From IMG/VR virus record IMGVR_UViG_3300036791_000126, positions 1 to 59,240 of that record: a stretch of 59,240 nucleotides of DNA; one strand, given 5' to 3'. Position numbers and translations under genes: made by a program. The stretch is from a virus. Shown here piece after piece: positions 34,888 to 42,747 of this stretch. Position 1 is the first letter of the stretch. Every line of letters starts with the position of its first letter. The notes under the pieces were generated by a model that worked only from the letters and a program-made list of their open reading frames with translations, made no database searches and was not told the origin of the DNA.

Positions 34888-35386
34888 TCCAAGCCTCCTT
34901 TGCTGCCTTGTCGTAAGCTCTCGCCGCATCTTCTTCGTCAACGAATGAACCCAAATAGCGATGTTTTCCATCTACCTTAATTTGTGCCATCCACTTTTTA
35001 TTACGATTAAGCCATGTAACACCTTTGAACCGTGAGGAAGTATCGGATTGTTTCTTTTGATTAGCCATTTGTTGTGAGCGTGTGGCAAGACGCATATTAC
35101 TACGTCTGCAATCAAGACCGTTTCTATCAATATGATCTATCTCAGGATCACTGGAATTAAGATCGAGAATAAATCTATGAAGATAGGTCAGCTTACTTTG
35201 TACCACTCCTACTGCATACCATTTTCCACGCTGTAGGGAGGCTACCCATATATGTTTGAGTACGCGCTCTAAATCGTCATCATCGACGAGAGCGACTTTT
35301 CCTTGCGTCAGCGGTATTTCGGCGTAAGACGCCGTTTGAGGCTGAACCGCCGATTGCGCGGTTTGTGGCGTTCCCACCAGTTCCAT
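34862..35386 (-). CDS. HNH homing endonuclease with AP2 domain (copy 1)
   Basis: The protein has 174 residues, with AAAACGGGAG before the ATG. Residues ~65-110 carry the H-N-H core (YLHRFILDL, EIDHIDRNGLDCR, NMRLATRSQQ). Residues ~115-172 are an AP2 DNA-binding domain (FKGVTWLNRNKKW, YLGSFVDEEDAARAYDKAA). This is the mobile HNH-AP2 type that cleaves homologous intronless or insertless alleles. It lies directly after a strong promoter and overlaps the nuclease gene by 26 bp. A paralogue is at 54735-55247. Confidence 0.9.
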   Translation of the reverse strand: MELVGTPQTAQSAVQPQTASYAEIPLTQGKVALVDDDDLERVLKHIWVASLQRGKWYAVGVVQSKLTYLHRFILDLNSSDPEIDHIDRNGLDCRRSNMRLATRSQQMANQKKQSDTSSRFKGVTWLNRNKKWMAQIKVDGKHRYLGSFVDEEDAARAYDKAAKEAWSEFARTNF

Positions 35387-35427
35387 GAAGCTCCCGTTTT
35401 GTGGTGGTCGCTAGGGGCGAAGGGAGG

Positions 35428-35456
35428 AGTCTAGCATAAACCGATCCCATTGTCAA
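35428..35456 (-). promoter_or_regulatory. Extended -10 promoter for HNH/recombination genes
   Basis: On the minus strand there is TTGACA (35456-35451), a 17-bp spacer ending TGC, and TAGACT (35433-35428). Transcription would start near 35421, about 35 bases before the HNH start codon. Confidence 0.85.
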
Positions 35457-35498
35457 TACCCAGTTTTGCGACATCTGTGGTTTCCATTTGGCAACGAG

Positions 35499-35507
35499 TT
35501 ATCCACA
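35499..35507 (+). promoter_or_regulatory. Perfect DnaA-box-like sequence
   Basis: TTATCCACA, an exact match to the bacterial DnaA-box consensus, lies in the intergenic space upstream of the promoter at 35428-35456. A single box is not evidence of an origin but may bring host DnaA to the promoter. Confidence 0.4.
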
Positions 35508-35524
35508 GGCTAACGAGTTGTGTT

Positions 35525-35809
35525 TTAGTCGTTAGGAACTGGATAAATATAAAGTTCCCACTCTTCTCCTGCGCCTTCTGAACTCCACTCTATCTCGAAT
35601 GGTGCTGATGTAATCTCAAACACATCAGTCTTATAGAACAATTCCCAACCGACTTCATGGATATCTTCTTGGATACCACACATATCCTTCGTACAAATGG
35701 GTGAATCACTTTCCTCAATACCCACAAACGGACAAATGGAGACTGGTGTACAAGCCCCACTTTCCACTATAACTCTTATCCTATGACCGTCTCTGTGTTT
35801 CACACTCAT
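35525..35809 (-). CDS. Small hypothetical protein with cysteines
   Basis: The protein has 94 residues from the ATG at 35809 (ACGGGAG upstream). Four cysteines (CTPVSIC, ICTKDMC) may bind a metal. The C-terminal half is acidic and aromatic (EIEWSSEGAGEEWELYIY). No family is recognised. It lies upstream of the DnaA-box region. Confidence 0.6.
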   Translation of the reverse strand: MSVKHRDGHRIRVIVESGACTPVSICPFVGIEESDSPICTKDMCGIQEDIHEVGWELFYKTDVFEITSAPFEIEWSSEGAGEEWELYIYPVPND

Positions 35810-36006
35810 CGTTGCTCCCGTCTCCATTCCCAGATGAAACTTCCCGTTATCATCGTGCGCGACATAGCACGGCGCTCAACATGTTCAAGCCATGCCCAAT
35901 CTCCATCATTGAGATGGTGTGGTATGAATGCAAAGACACGATGCCAATAACGAAACTTACGTTCAATAGCATCACGTTCCTCTTGTGTCTGACCGCGCCA
36001 TCTCAC
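35806..36006 (-). CDS. Small Trp-rich hypothetical protein
   Basis: The protein has 66 residues with an ATGA overlap to the next gene. It is basic and rich in Trp and Arg (RYWHRVFAFIP, DWAWLEHVERRAM, FIWEWRREQR). The overlaps on both sides support a real gene. Function is unknown. Confidence 0.55.
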   Translation of the reverse strand: MRWRGQTQEERDAIERKFRYWHRVFAFIPHHLNDGDWAWLEHVERRAMSRTMITGSFIWEWRREQR

Positions 36007-36353
36007 GGCGTGCTCTTAGTTGTATTTAGAACCTCGCGAGCAGTATGAAAATACCACAGATCACGTCCTTCTTCGGCTGTTTTCTTGATTAGTTCAAGTG
36101 TATCGCGAAGCGCGTCCCGCTCACGTTCGATCTTCACCATATCTTCAATTGCCATTGCATAAGAATTATGCAGCATGGCTTTATCTTCATAAGCTGTGTT
36201 ACGTTGTCGGCGTAAGTTGGTTAGTTCGGCCTTTAAATCACTGAGCGCGGCCATCCCATAATCAACGTATTCTTGTGTATTATCGGTGCGCGACCATGAT
36301 GCGAGTACAGTAATCGTCTCGCGGATCTGTGCGATGTGTGGGTTATCATTCAT
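36003..36353 (-). CDS. Coiled-coil hypothetical protein
   Basis: The protein has 116 residues. The middle and C-terminal parts (AALSDLKAELTNLRRQRNTA, then IEDMVKIERERDALRDTLEL) form a predicted coiled coil. Similar small coiled-coil proteins sit near replication genes of many phages. The gene is directly downstream of the helicase gene with no gap. Confidence 0.6.
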   Translation of the reverse strand: MNDNPHIAQIRETITVLASWSRTDNTQEYVDYGMAALSDLKAELTNLRRQRNTAYEDKAMLHNSYAMAIEDMVKIERERDALRDTLELIKKTAEEGRDLWYFHTAREVLNTTKSTP

Positions 36354-37997
36354 TTAATCCTCTTCAACGCCAAAGATCTGCTTGAACCAACCGTGTTTCG
36401 TGTTGACGGATTCGAGGACGCGATAGTCTACCGTGCCCTGAGCACGAATGTAGATTAGCTGGCAAGCCTCGGTCTGACCAGGACGATACACACGACCAAT
36501 CGCCTGCTTATTCTTAGCGGGCGACCAGTGCTGATCGAGAAAGATTGCCCTGTGTGCGCTAGTCAAGTTGATAGACTCAGCGCCAAGATCAAGCGTAGAC
36601 AAGAACACTTGGTGTTTCTTCTGAGGCCAGATTTCATGCCAGTATTCGTAACGCTGTTTCTCATTCATCTTAGCCTGTAAGTGCAAGTAGGTGATACCCT
36701 TTTTATCAAGCCTTGCTTTGAGCAGTTCGAGCGGCTGCTTGAAGTTAGAGAATACGACGATTTGATCGTGCCTATCCTCGTCCCATTCCAGACCCTCGAT
36801 AACCTCCATCGCTGCATCAAGCTTTGAGCTAGGCTCAGTCAGCTTGACTTCTATAACACGACGCTCCAAATCTTCATTCCAAGCATCGCCGATTACCTCA
36901 GGCGTAGCTACCGCGATCTGTCTACAACGATTCAACATAGACAGAACCGTAGGACTGTGAAGCGGAACGCCCTTTGCATCCAGAGTATGCAGATACTCTA
37001 CAATCTCCGCATACATCTTTCTTTGGATCGGACTCAGCTCAACAGGAATCACAGTCTCGATAGGCTCTGCGATATCAGGGAAGCATTCGATCATTGTCCG
37101 ACGAACGCCTACCTGATTGACAAGCTCCTTAAACTGAGTTTCCGTCTCAGGCTTGATTCCCACGATCTTTCTGTATCCACCAACATCGTCCTGTTCACAG
37201 AAGTGATCGCGGAATTGCCAATAACCAGTTCCACCCACGATATTCGCGTGAGGACTACCTTGCTTGCCTGAGTACAGGAAGTCCAGCAGACTCCAAATCT
37301 CCGATGGATTATTGACGAACCCTGTACCAGTCATGATGTGCTTGTAAGCTGTCTTGATCTTCTTGATGTTGCGTGTCCACTGAGTGTCAGGATTCTTCAT
37401 CCTGTGAGCCTCATCCACGACAACCATATCCCAATGCTTAGTGAGAAGCGCCTTACACTTGGGATCAGTCATCTTATAGAGGCCCGTCTCCTCATCGAAT
37501 ACGGACATCTTGATCTTCTTACCAGTCACTTCATTCACGACAGTCTCTTTGACCTGCTGTGGAATGCAAGCCTTATTGGTGAAGCAGTTGTAATGTGCGA
37601 GCACTACAACCGGCCTCATATGCAGCGGATTAGGAAGCTGCACGTCCCAGGGAGTCACCTTACTACCGAGAACCAACTGAGTCTTCGTAGTAGAGACAGT
37701 AAAGATATCCCATTCAGGCAACGTCTCCCAGATGCTTTCGAGGTACGGCCCTTTACCAGTTTTAGTAGAAATTACCAAGACACGTGGATTCGGGATATGC
37801 TTTGTCTTTAGTTCCCAAAGCCACTCAGCAGTCGAAGTCTTAAAGCTACCCATCTCCGACCAGTTAGCCGAACCGTGAGGAATCTCGGACATATACGAAA
37901 TGTCCTCCATTTGAAAACTCCGCTTCACAAACTTGCCACTGGGCTTCGCCTTAATCAGCGGCTTACGCACCGGAATCTTGCTTGCGGTTTCAGTCAT
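36354..37997 (-). CDS. SNF2/DEAH-type helicase
   Basis: The protein has 547 residues. EMGSFKTST is a Walker A-like motif (GSFKTS in place of the usual GxGKT/S). VVVDEAHRMKN is the DEAH box, and MTGTGFVNN motif III. DQIVVFSNF, STLDLGAESINL and QAIGRVYRPGQ are the later helicase motifs. This is a compact SNF2-family ATPase of the type carried by phages, probably remodelling or repairing DNA. No nuclease domain is visible. The stop of the next upstream gene overlaps its start. Confidence 0.88.
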   Translation of the reverse strand: MTETASKIPVRKPLIKAKPSGKFVKRSFQMEDISYMSEIPHGSANWSEMGSFKTSTAEWLWELKTKHIPNPRVLVISTKTGKGPYLESIWETLPEWDIFTVSTTKTQLVLGSKVTPWDVQLPNPLHMRPVVVLAHYNCFTNKACIPQQVKETVVNEVTGKKIKMSVFDEETGLYKMTDPKCKALLTKHWDMVVVDEAHRMKNPDTQWTRNIKKIKTAYKHIMTGTGFVNNPSEIWSLLDFLYSGKQGSPHANIVGGTGYWQFRDHFCEQDDVGGYRKIVGIKPETETQFKELVNQVGVRRTMIECFPDIAEPIETVIPVELSPIQRKMYAEIVEYLHTLDAKGVPLHSPTVLSMLNRCRQIAVATPEVIGDAWNEDLERRVIEVKLTEPSSKLDAAMEVIEGLEWDEDRHDQIVVFSNFKQPLELLKARLDKKGITYLHLQAKMNEKQRYEYWHEIWPQKKHQVFLSTLDLGAESINLTSAHRAIFLDQHWSPAKNKQAIGRVYRPGQTEACQLIYIRAQGTVDYRVLESVNTKHGWFKQIFGVEED

Positions 37998-38167
37998 GTC
38001 ACCTCCCCATTTCTAGTATACAGCCGTTTGTTGGTACAATCTCTGTTCATGCAGCCAAACAATCTACGTGTTTTCAGTTCACCACGATTTTGGTTACCAA
38101 CCACAACCATGTCATGCCCGCACTGAGGGCAGGCCGGAACTGGTTTGATTGGTTTTGTCTTAAACAT
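37994..38167 (-). CDS. Zinc-ribbon protein
   Basis: The protein has 57 residues from the ATG at 38167. Motifs PACPQCG and FGCMNRDC form a compact zinc ribbon similar to those of small phage transcription or DNA-binding factors. The gene overlaps both neighbours by a few bases. Confidence 0.65.
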   Translation of the reverse strand: MFKTKPIKPVPACPQCGHDMVVVGNQNRGELKTRRLFGCMNRDCTNKRLYTRNGEVT

Positions 38168-38381
38168 CGTGTTCAGTAAGACCCAACAGTTGAGAACATT
38201 TAGCACAAAACCGAGGATCTTTCAACTTACGCATTTCTCTGCCATCAAGCAGAACCATGTTTGTAAGTGGTTGACCACATTGTGTAGTACCACTTCGTCT
38301 AGGCGCAGGAAAGCTACCAACCAAATGAATCATGCCGGTTGTGCTTTTGTAGTGACTGGGTTTCTTAGCTGTCGCACGCAT
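38160..38381 (-). CDS. Small cysteine-containing hypothetical protein
   Basis: The protein has 73 residues (TAACGGGAG upstream). One CGQPL and one CAKC motif might form a metal site. Pieces of sequence (TTGMIHLVGSFPAP, LKDPRFCAKCSQLL) are not assigned to a family. Confidence 0.55.
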   Translation of the reverse strand: MRATAKKPSHYKSTTGMIHLVGSFPAPRRSGTTQCGQPLTNMVLLDGREMRKLKDPRFCAKCSQLLGLTEHDV

Positions 38382-38382
38382 G

Positions 38383-38874
38383 TCACTCTCCCGTTAGATC
38401 AATGAAAATTTGAGCGAGAGCTTGTACCTTCGTCATGCCTCGCTCCCGATACAAATAAACATACCGACGTGAGTAACGTCGGCATTCTTTGTTACGACGG
38501 CAGAATATGGAATTGCGTGGTGAACGAGTGATTCGCTCACCACACACGATACAAACAGGTCTATCAGATTGTGCAAGCTTTAATGCTTTCCAGACATTTC
38601 CTGCAACCACCTTGCCATTCATTCTGCCATAGACCATGTAATACTCTATTGCGTCTGCATTAGCCGCAAGAGATGTTTCAAGTTTTACTTTGCTCAAAGC
38701 CCTCAGTTGTTCATCCGATGGCGAGCACGTAAAACAAAACCCCGTTACGGGGTTAATTTCATCGTAATCTACAAAGTCACCACAGTCAGGACATACCTCA
38801 ACTGCTGTGGTTGTGTTTAAAGTTTCGTGAGATGGGGTAGCGCCAGAAACCCACCGATCCGACGCATACCCCAT
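38383..38874 (-). CDS. Double zinc-finger hypothetical protein
   Basis: The protein has 163 residues. Two cysteine clusters are present, CPDCG...CFTC near residue 30 and CIVCGERI...FCRRNKEC near 105-130, separated by a helical region. The arginine-rich end (CRRYSRRYVYLYRERG) suggests nucleic-acid binding. It is the first gene after the strong promoter at 38941-38969, which suggests early expression. Confidence 0.65.
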   Translation of the reverse strand: MGYASDRWVSGATPSHETLNTTTAVEVCPDCGDFVDYDEINPVTGFCFTCSPSDEQLRALSKVKLETSLAANADAIEYYMVYGRMNGKVVAGNVWKALKLAQSDRPVCIVCGERITRSPRNSIFCRRNKECRRYSRRYVYLYRERGMTKVQALAQIFIDLTGE

Positions 38875-38940
38875 CTCACTTATGGGCGCAAGTTCCTACC
38901 ATCAAACGGGAGCAAGATGGCAGGACGCAGCCGTACCCCA

Positions 38941-38969
38941 ATACTAGCACATGCAGGGGCATTTGTCAA
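38941..38969 (-). promoter_or_regulatory. Extended -10 promoter
   Basis: On the minus strand there is TTGACA, a 17-bp spacer ending TGTGC, and TAGTAT. The -35 overlaps the stop region of the upstream gene. Transcription would start near 38934, 60 bases before the zinc-finger gene. Confidence 0.85.
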
Positions 38970-39160
38970 GCCCTTGATTCAAGTGGTCTGTGCGGCTCAA
39001 GTGAACCGTGGGTAATGCTCGGGACAACCCAGCTCCACTTTTCGCGGCCCTCACTTGAAACAACCAGCACAGGACTAAACCCGAGGTCGATCAGGTTGAA
39101 GATATAATCCTCACCCCAAGTTGCAACCTCACGATCAATGAACTGTTCAAGTGTCATCAT
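38966..39160 (-). CDS. Small hypothetical protein
   Basis: The protein has 64 residues, with a strong AGGAGG site before a double ATG. A short helix is followed by a beta hairpin (SPVLVVSSEGREKWSWVV). The hairpin coding sequence contains a copy of the dispersed motif in sense. The gene's stop codon overlaps the next promoter. No known family. Confidence 0.6.
   Translation of the reverse strand: MMTLEQFIDREVATWGEDYIFNLIDLGFSPVLVVSSEGREKWSWVVPSITHGSLEPHRPLESRA
39043..39073 (-). repeat. Dispersed CCTGTGC motif, copy N
   Basis: TCCTGTGCTGGTTGTTTCAA then GAGGGCCGCG on the minus strand. Sense in 38966-39160. Confidence 0.5.
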
Positions 39161-39175
39161 AACCTCCTAAGCTCT

Positions 39176-39294
39176 AGGCTTAGTCAGACTAGTGAGGACA
39201 CCCCCTAAGGTACTCACTAGCCTGACTAAGCCTCGTCTGATTTTCACAGACGAGGCTTAGTGTGGCTACCGTTAGCTAGGTGTGGCTAGCTAAC
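39176..39294 (-). other. Three intergenic hairpins, two mutually exclusive
   Basis: Hairpin 1 pairs 39176-39196 with 39213-39233 (21 bp, one mismatch). Hairpin 2 pairs 39226-39239 with 39247-39260 (14 bp, perfect), so the segment 39226-39233 can join either hairpin but not both. Hairpin 3 pairs 39271-39279 with 39286-39294 (9 bp). No U-run follows on the minus strand. The geometry is that of an attenuator or RNA-processing region between two genes. Confidence 0.65.
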
Positions 39295-39684
39295 CGCCGA
39301 CTCGACAGCCTGAGGAGCATTAGCCTCAGAACCATTTGCCGAATTCTCAAGCGGCTGTAGACCCTCGGTGACCATCTTGTTGATGAGATAGACCTCATCC
39401 TCATCAACGATCACATCGATATGCTCCGAACCATTCGGCGCACCCTTACGATCCTTAGCATTCTCGAAACCCTGCTTGAGAGTCGTAGCGGTCTTACCCT
39501 TGGTGGACTTACCCTCTGCATCATCTGGGGAATCTGCATTCCACGCAAACTCAGCGTTCCACTGTTCACGAACAGAGATACCAGCATCTCCACTCGTCAT
39601 AAACTCGACAAGCTTCTCGTCGTAACCACCCTTCGTCCGACGCTTTGCATAAATCGAACGAATCTTATCAGGATCAAGCGGCAT
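39286..39684 (-). CDS. MPL-family protein, paralogue of 47074-47496
   Basis: The protein has 132 residues, with AAAAGGAG upstream. The start MPLDPDKIRSIYAKRRTKG is the shared N-terminus. The rest (EQWNAEF, TTLKQGFENAKDRKGAPNGS, DEVYLINKMV) matches the protein at 47074-47496 along its length, so the two are true paralogues. Similar small proteins are common in actinophages; their function is unknown. The C-terminus is alanine-rich and disordered. Confidence 0.75.
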   Translation of the reverse strand: MPLDPDKIRSIYAKRRTKGGYDEKLVEFMTSGDAGISVREQWNAEFAWNADSPDDAEGKSTKGKTATTLKQGFENAKDRKGAPNGSEHIDVIVDEDEVYLINKMVTEGLQPLENSANGSEANAPQAVESAVS

Positions 39685-39710
39685 TTGTGAATCTCCTTTT
39701 GTTTTGTGAT

Positions 39711-40205
39711 TTACTCTACTGCCTCGGATTGCTCAGTCAACTCGACTTTGCTCTCTCCATCCGGGGCATTCTCTTGTGTTCTACTACCCATTTGATCGTC
39801 GTGTATGTCTCGTGTAAACTTCTCTAGCCGATACAACCGGCTCTCGTGCTCTCTGAGTGCCTCCGAGAGATTCGGCGGGAGACTTTGCCGCCATCCCTCT
39901 AGCGTCTCTAGGCGTCTCTCAAGCTCTTGAATCAGTGTAGCATGGCGCCGCGCGTTTGTCAAGCCCTCATCGGCGAAAGCTTCCGAGGTCGGAGCGGCCC
40001 GGAGCAGGACGATTGACGGCTGATGGGCGGTACCCCTTTGTAAAATCTCGATTGACTCGGATCGGACAAGTAATCGCTTTACTCGACTGTACAAGCTTAA
40101 TGAGATACCGAGATGATTAAACACTTCAAGCACGCTTCCCACGAATACCGTGTTACCCTCGTCATCCGTGGTAGACCGCTCTTTCATCTCGTTATAGAAA
40201 GCCAT
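39711..40205 (-). CDS. Winged-helix plus coiled-coil protein
   Basis: The protein has 164 residues from the ATG at 40205 (GAGGGTC upstream). The N-terminal half (SVLEVFNHLGISLSLYSRVKR, then IEILQRGTAHQPSIVLL) resembles a small winged-helix domain. The C-terminal half is a coiled coil (LIQELERRLETLEGW, LREHESRLYRLEKF). It could be a DNA-binding regulator. A complete promoter (39934-39962) lies inside its coding sequence, firing in the same direction. Confidence 0.65.
   Translation of the reverse strand: MAFYNEMKERSTTDDEGNTVFVGSVLEVFNHLGISLSLYSRVKRLLVRSESIEILQRGTAHQPSIVLLRAAPTSEAFADEGLTNARRHATLIQELERRLETLEGWRQSLPPNLSEALREHESRLYRLEKFTRDIHDDQMGSRTQENAPDGESKVELTEQSEAVE
39934..39962 (-). promoter_or_regulatory. 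Extended -10 promoter inside a gene
   Basis: On the minus strand there is TTGACA, a 17-bp spacer ending ATGC, and TACACT. It lies within 39711-40205, so it would drive the downstream MPL-family gene and beyond, with a leader of about 240 bases. Confidence 0.75.
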
Positions 40206-40250
40206 TGTGTGACCCTCTAACTGGCTGTTTCTCTTACCCAAAATGCAACC

Positions 40251-40574
40251 TTAGGGATTAATCGACAACTGGTTAGAGTTGCTCAACAACCAACCGCCAA
40301 TGAAACAATGACGACAAAGCTTACTCCCGTTTATCTCGACAACGATCTGACCGTACTGTTTGTCACCGGGACAACTAGGATTGTCACAATACACCATTTC
40401 ATTGGTGTCGTGATCGATCATCAGATGATTCAAAGTAAACCAAGCTTGGTAACTTCTATCATTGGGATCGATCTTCTTACCCGATGCAGTTCTCGGGCCA
40501 CCACCTCTACTCGTCCGTGCCTTTTGTTCCTTCTTAGCATAGATTTCCTTGATCTTATCAGGATCAAGTGGCAC
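40251..40574 (-). CDS. MPL-family zinc-ribbon protein
   Basis: The protein has 107 residues from a GTG start. MPLDPDKIKEIYAKK is the shared N-terminus and is nearly identical in DNA to the start of 39286-39684. The body is different: a CDNPSCPG...LCRHCF zinc ribbon in place of the paralogue body. It illustrates the same N-terminal module on unlike domains. Confidence 0.7.
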   Translation of the reverse strand: MPLDPDKIKEIYAKKEQKARTSRGGGPRTASGKKIDPNDRSYQAWFTLNHLMIDHDTNEMVYCDNPSCPGDKQYGQIVVEINGSKLCRHCFIGGWLLSNSNQLSINP

Positions 40575-40576
40575 GA

Positions 40577-40963
40577 TTAATCACCCCATACACTAGGGGA
40601 CGGTACCGGATTAACTGGTTGTGCAGGCTCAGGCTCAACTGGTTGTACAGGTACAATCGGAACAACTTGAGCAGGAACAGTTGTAAGCGCTGCACCAGGC
40701 AAATCCATGTTAACAGCCATCCGCTGTGCAACTGGTTGTTCAGTCGGAGCAGTTGGCGCGTCAACTGCACGCGGAGGAACTACTTTGTACGACTCGGCTA
40801 CAGCAGCCTCGATAAGCTCAATAGCCTTTTCGAGTGCTTCACCCACGATAGCCATTGAAGGCAACTCACGACCATCGATTGTGAGTCCCAGCTCACACTG
40901 GACTTTCGTATACTTGTTGCGAGTCTCCATATCGAAGCTCTCGCGCAATGTGATCTTAGGCAC
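40577..40963 (-). CDS. Hypothetical protein with Pro/Val/Gln-rich tail
   Basis: The protein has 128 residues from a GTG start that overlaps the upstream TAG. The N-terminal ~65 residues include KYTKVQCELGLTIDG and ALEKAIELIEAAVAES, a small alpha-beta domain often seen beside phage DNA-metabolism genes. The rest is low complexity (VPIVPVQPVEPEPAQPVNP). Function is unknown. Confidence 0.6.
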   Translation of the reverse strand: MPKITLRESFDMETRNKYTKVQCELGLTIDGRELPSMAIVGEALEKAIELIEAAVAESYKVVPPRAVDAPTAPTEQPVAQRMAVNMDLPGAALTTVPAQVVPIVPVQPVEPEPAQPVNPVPSPSVWGD

Positions 40964-41145
40964 TATGACCAGTGCTCCCTTCTGATTATTCTTGAAATCT
41001 GCATCTGAGATACATCAAACTCACGAGCCAGCTCACGTTGAGTTATTTTTTCATTCAAGTAACGCAACCTGATCTCATCAACTTGCTCTTTTGTTAGTTT
41101 GTTAGTTCCGGCTTTCCAGCTAAACATCTTCACTTGTGTTTTCAT
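40963..41145 (-). CDS. Helix-turn-helix DNA-binding protein
   Basis: The protein has 60 residues from the ATG at 41145; another ATG at 41127 would shorten it to 54. LTKEQVDEIRLRYLNEKITQ followed by RELAREFDVSQMQISRII is a resolvase/sigma-type helix-turn-helix, with SQMQISRII as recognition helix. It likely binds DNA as a small regulator of the early region. It overlaps the upstream gene. Confidence 0.75.
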   Translation of the reverse strand: MKTQVKMFSWKAGTNKLTKEQVDEIRLRYLNEKITQRELAREFDVSQMQISRIIRREHWS

Positions 41146-41365
41146 CCTCAATTGGGGCCTCAAATGGATTATCTGTGTGAGTCCACGTAAGGATTGAAAC
41201 CATTTTGTTCTCAGGCATCCATCTGACTTGAGCATGAATGCCATTGTTCTCGATGTCGATAGTTTGCTCGGGATACACAGTTACGGTATCGTGCGCTCTA
41301 ATCACCGAATCCCAGAACGTATCGACATGGCGCTTGCCACCACCAGTGCTCACGATGTGACCCAA
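41120..41365 (-). CDS. Small hypothetical protein
   Basis: The protein has 81 residues from a TTG start. The sequence RAHDTVTVYPEQTIDIENN then MPENKMVSILTWTHTDNPFE suggests a small beta domain and an acidic tail. It overlaps both neighbours. No family is recognised. Confidence 0.5.
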   Translation of the reverse strand: MGHIVSTGGGKRHVDTFWDSVIRAHDTVTVYPEQTIDIENNGIHAQVRWMPENKMVSILTWTHTDNPFEAPIEDENTSEDV

Positions 41366-41841
41366 TCATTAGCAAGGACTTTGTCGATTACGAACCAACC
41401 GGCGGGAGCGAATCCCTTTTCAGGACTCACCCAAACTTCACCACGCTTGGCACCCGTCTTATAATCCAGCTTAAACTTCTTGCCATTTCTGAGAGTCATC
41501 TCAGTTTTCCTGGCTTTGATAGTTCTCTGCCAGATCATTCGATTGAGTGGATTCAACCACTCGCCTCTATTCACAGGCGATCCCATTGGCCTCCTTAGAA
41601 AGATGAGGATTTCCTGTGCATCCTCGACACTTACAGGATCATCCCATTCATCACACATGTTATTTTGCAACTCTTCTGAGGTGGGCAGTCGCTTGTGACG
41701 ATTCCACCACAAAATGATTGCCATGCTCCAAACATGCTCGTCGTGCTTCTCTTGGGGAATCTTGTTCAGCGAGAACCCATTCTTCACAAGCTCGCTTTCG
41801 ATGGCTTGGATCTGTGACTTTGTTTGCTCAACTTCAGCCAT
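41350..41841 (-). CDS. Hypothetical protein
   Basis: The protein has 163 residues from the ATG at 41841. A helical N-terminal half (IQAIESELVKNGFSLNKIPQ, HKRLPTSEELQNNMCDEW) is followed by a beta-like C-terminal half (YKTGAKRGEVWVSPEKG, GWFVIDKVLAND). No domain is identified. Overlaps with both neighbours indicate one operon. Confidence 0.6.
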   Translation of the reverse strand: MAEVEQTKSQIQAIESELVKNGFSLNKIPQEKHDEHVWSMAIILWWNRHKRLPTSEELQNNMCDEWDDPVSVEDAQEILIFLRRPMGSPVNRGEWLNPLNRMIWQRTIKARKTEMTLRNGKKFKLDYKTGAKRGEVWVSPEKGFAPAGWFVIDKVLANDWVTS

Positions 41842-42172
41842 CGTGCTCCCAGGTTTCATCCGGTATGTTTGTGTCTACACCGTTTTTCTTGTAATCTTCC
41901 CACACTTCGCCAAGAGGAAACTCCTCAATGTTAGGCGAGCAGTTATTCATGAACAGCACAGGATCAAAGTCCTCGTTGTCTGCCAGAAATCTTGTAGCGA
42001 GACTCAGCTCAAGACCAATGAGTGTGCTTCGTGAAGTCATTACATGATTCCACATCTCTTCATCTTCATCACGATCAGGCGTGTAAGTCGGAAACGCCTC
42101 GCGAAGTTGCTTAGCGAGAATCATCCAATGTCCACGATGAAACACCTTCTTGTTGATATCAGTTTCTCTCAT
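41834..42172 (-). CDS. Hypothetical protein
   Basis: The protein has 112 residues with an ATGA-type overlap to the next gene. It is acidic and helical (WMILAKQLREAFPTYTPDRD, TLIGLELSLATRFLADNE). I do not recognise it. Confidence 0.6.
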   Translation of the reverse strand: MRETDINKKVFHRGHWMILAKQLREAFPTYTPDRDEDEEMWNHVMTSRSTLIGLELSLATRFLADNEDFDPVLFMNNCSPNIEEFPLGEVWEDYKKNGVDTNIPDETWEHDG

Positions 42173-42636
42173 GATTCACCTACTTTCCCTTTCGGTCTAA
42201 CGCCAAGCTCATCAGCGCAATGCTTGCATAGTGAGCCAAACTCACCACTGAAATGAGCCTCCCGTTTATGACAGTTGGTACAGAGAGTGGGCCTTCTTGG
42301 TAGAGGTTTAGGAGCCGTAAGACGTTGACTCTCTTTGACAATCTGCTTACCAAGCTTGTTTATCATTCGGACTAGTTCGTCCAAATCACCAGTCTCTTGC
42401 TGCAATAGATTGATATAATCAGAGAAGTCTTTGTCTATCGGACTTCCAGCCTGAGCAGACAATCTCTTTATCTTGAACAACTGAGCCACGATTAGTTTCT
42501 TAGAAACGTTGTTATCCTCGAAATGCTCAGTTACCCATTGTGCTATTCCCATTGCTTCGGCTAGACATGCTTGTCGTCTCTGAACTTGAGCTAACCTACG
42601 AGACAAATGTTGGCGATCTTTCTTGGACAGAGCCAT
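42169..42636 (-). CDS. Helical protein with C-terminal zinc finger
   Basis: The protein has 155 residues. The first ~110 residues are charged helices (LSRRLAQVQRRQACLAEAMG, ELVRMINKLGKQIVKESQRL). The C-terminus has CTNCHKREAHFSGEFGSLC then HCADE, a treble-clef-like zinc site. It may bind nucleic acid. Function is unknown. Confidence 0.6.
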   Translation of the reverse strand: MALSKKDRQHLSRRLAQVQRRQACLAEAMGIAQWVTEHFEDNNVSKKLIVAQLFKIKRLSAQAGSPIDKDFSDYINLLQQETGDLDELVRMINKLGKQIVKESQRLTAPKPLPRRPTLCTNCHKREAHFSGEFGSLCKHCADELGVRPKGKVGES

Positions 42637-42747
42637 TTAGTAACCTCTGTGATCTTCGCCCCAACGTTTCCTGATCTGACGTTTACCCCACAACAGAATC
42701 AGGAACACCCAAAAGAAAACGAGGAAAATAGCTAGTACTTCACCCAT
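42637..42747 (-). CDS. 36-residue membrane protein
   Basis: A very short gene starts at the ATG at 42747 and overlaps the previous stop (ATGGGTGA). MGEVLAIFLVFFWVFLILLW is one hydrophobic helix, followed by a basic tail (GKRQIRKRWGEDHRGY). Topology rules would place the tail inside the cell. Coupling to the upstream gene supports it. Confidence 0.6.
   Translation of the reverse strand: MGEVLAIFLVFFWVFLILLWGKRQIRKRWGEDHRGY

Noticed and set aside
38917-39015. 32-codon plus-strand frame preceded by AAACGGGAGCAAG
   Set aside because: The start signal is good, but the frame lies across a minus-strand promoter and overlaps a minus-strand gene with a strong ribosome site. I treat it as chance or a relic of an inversion.
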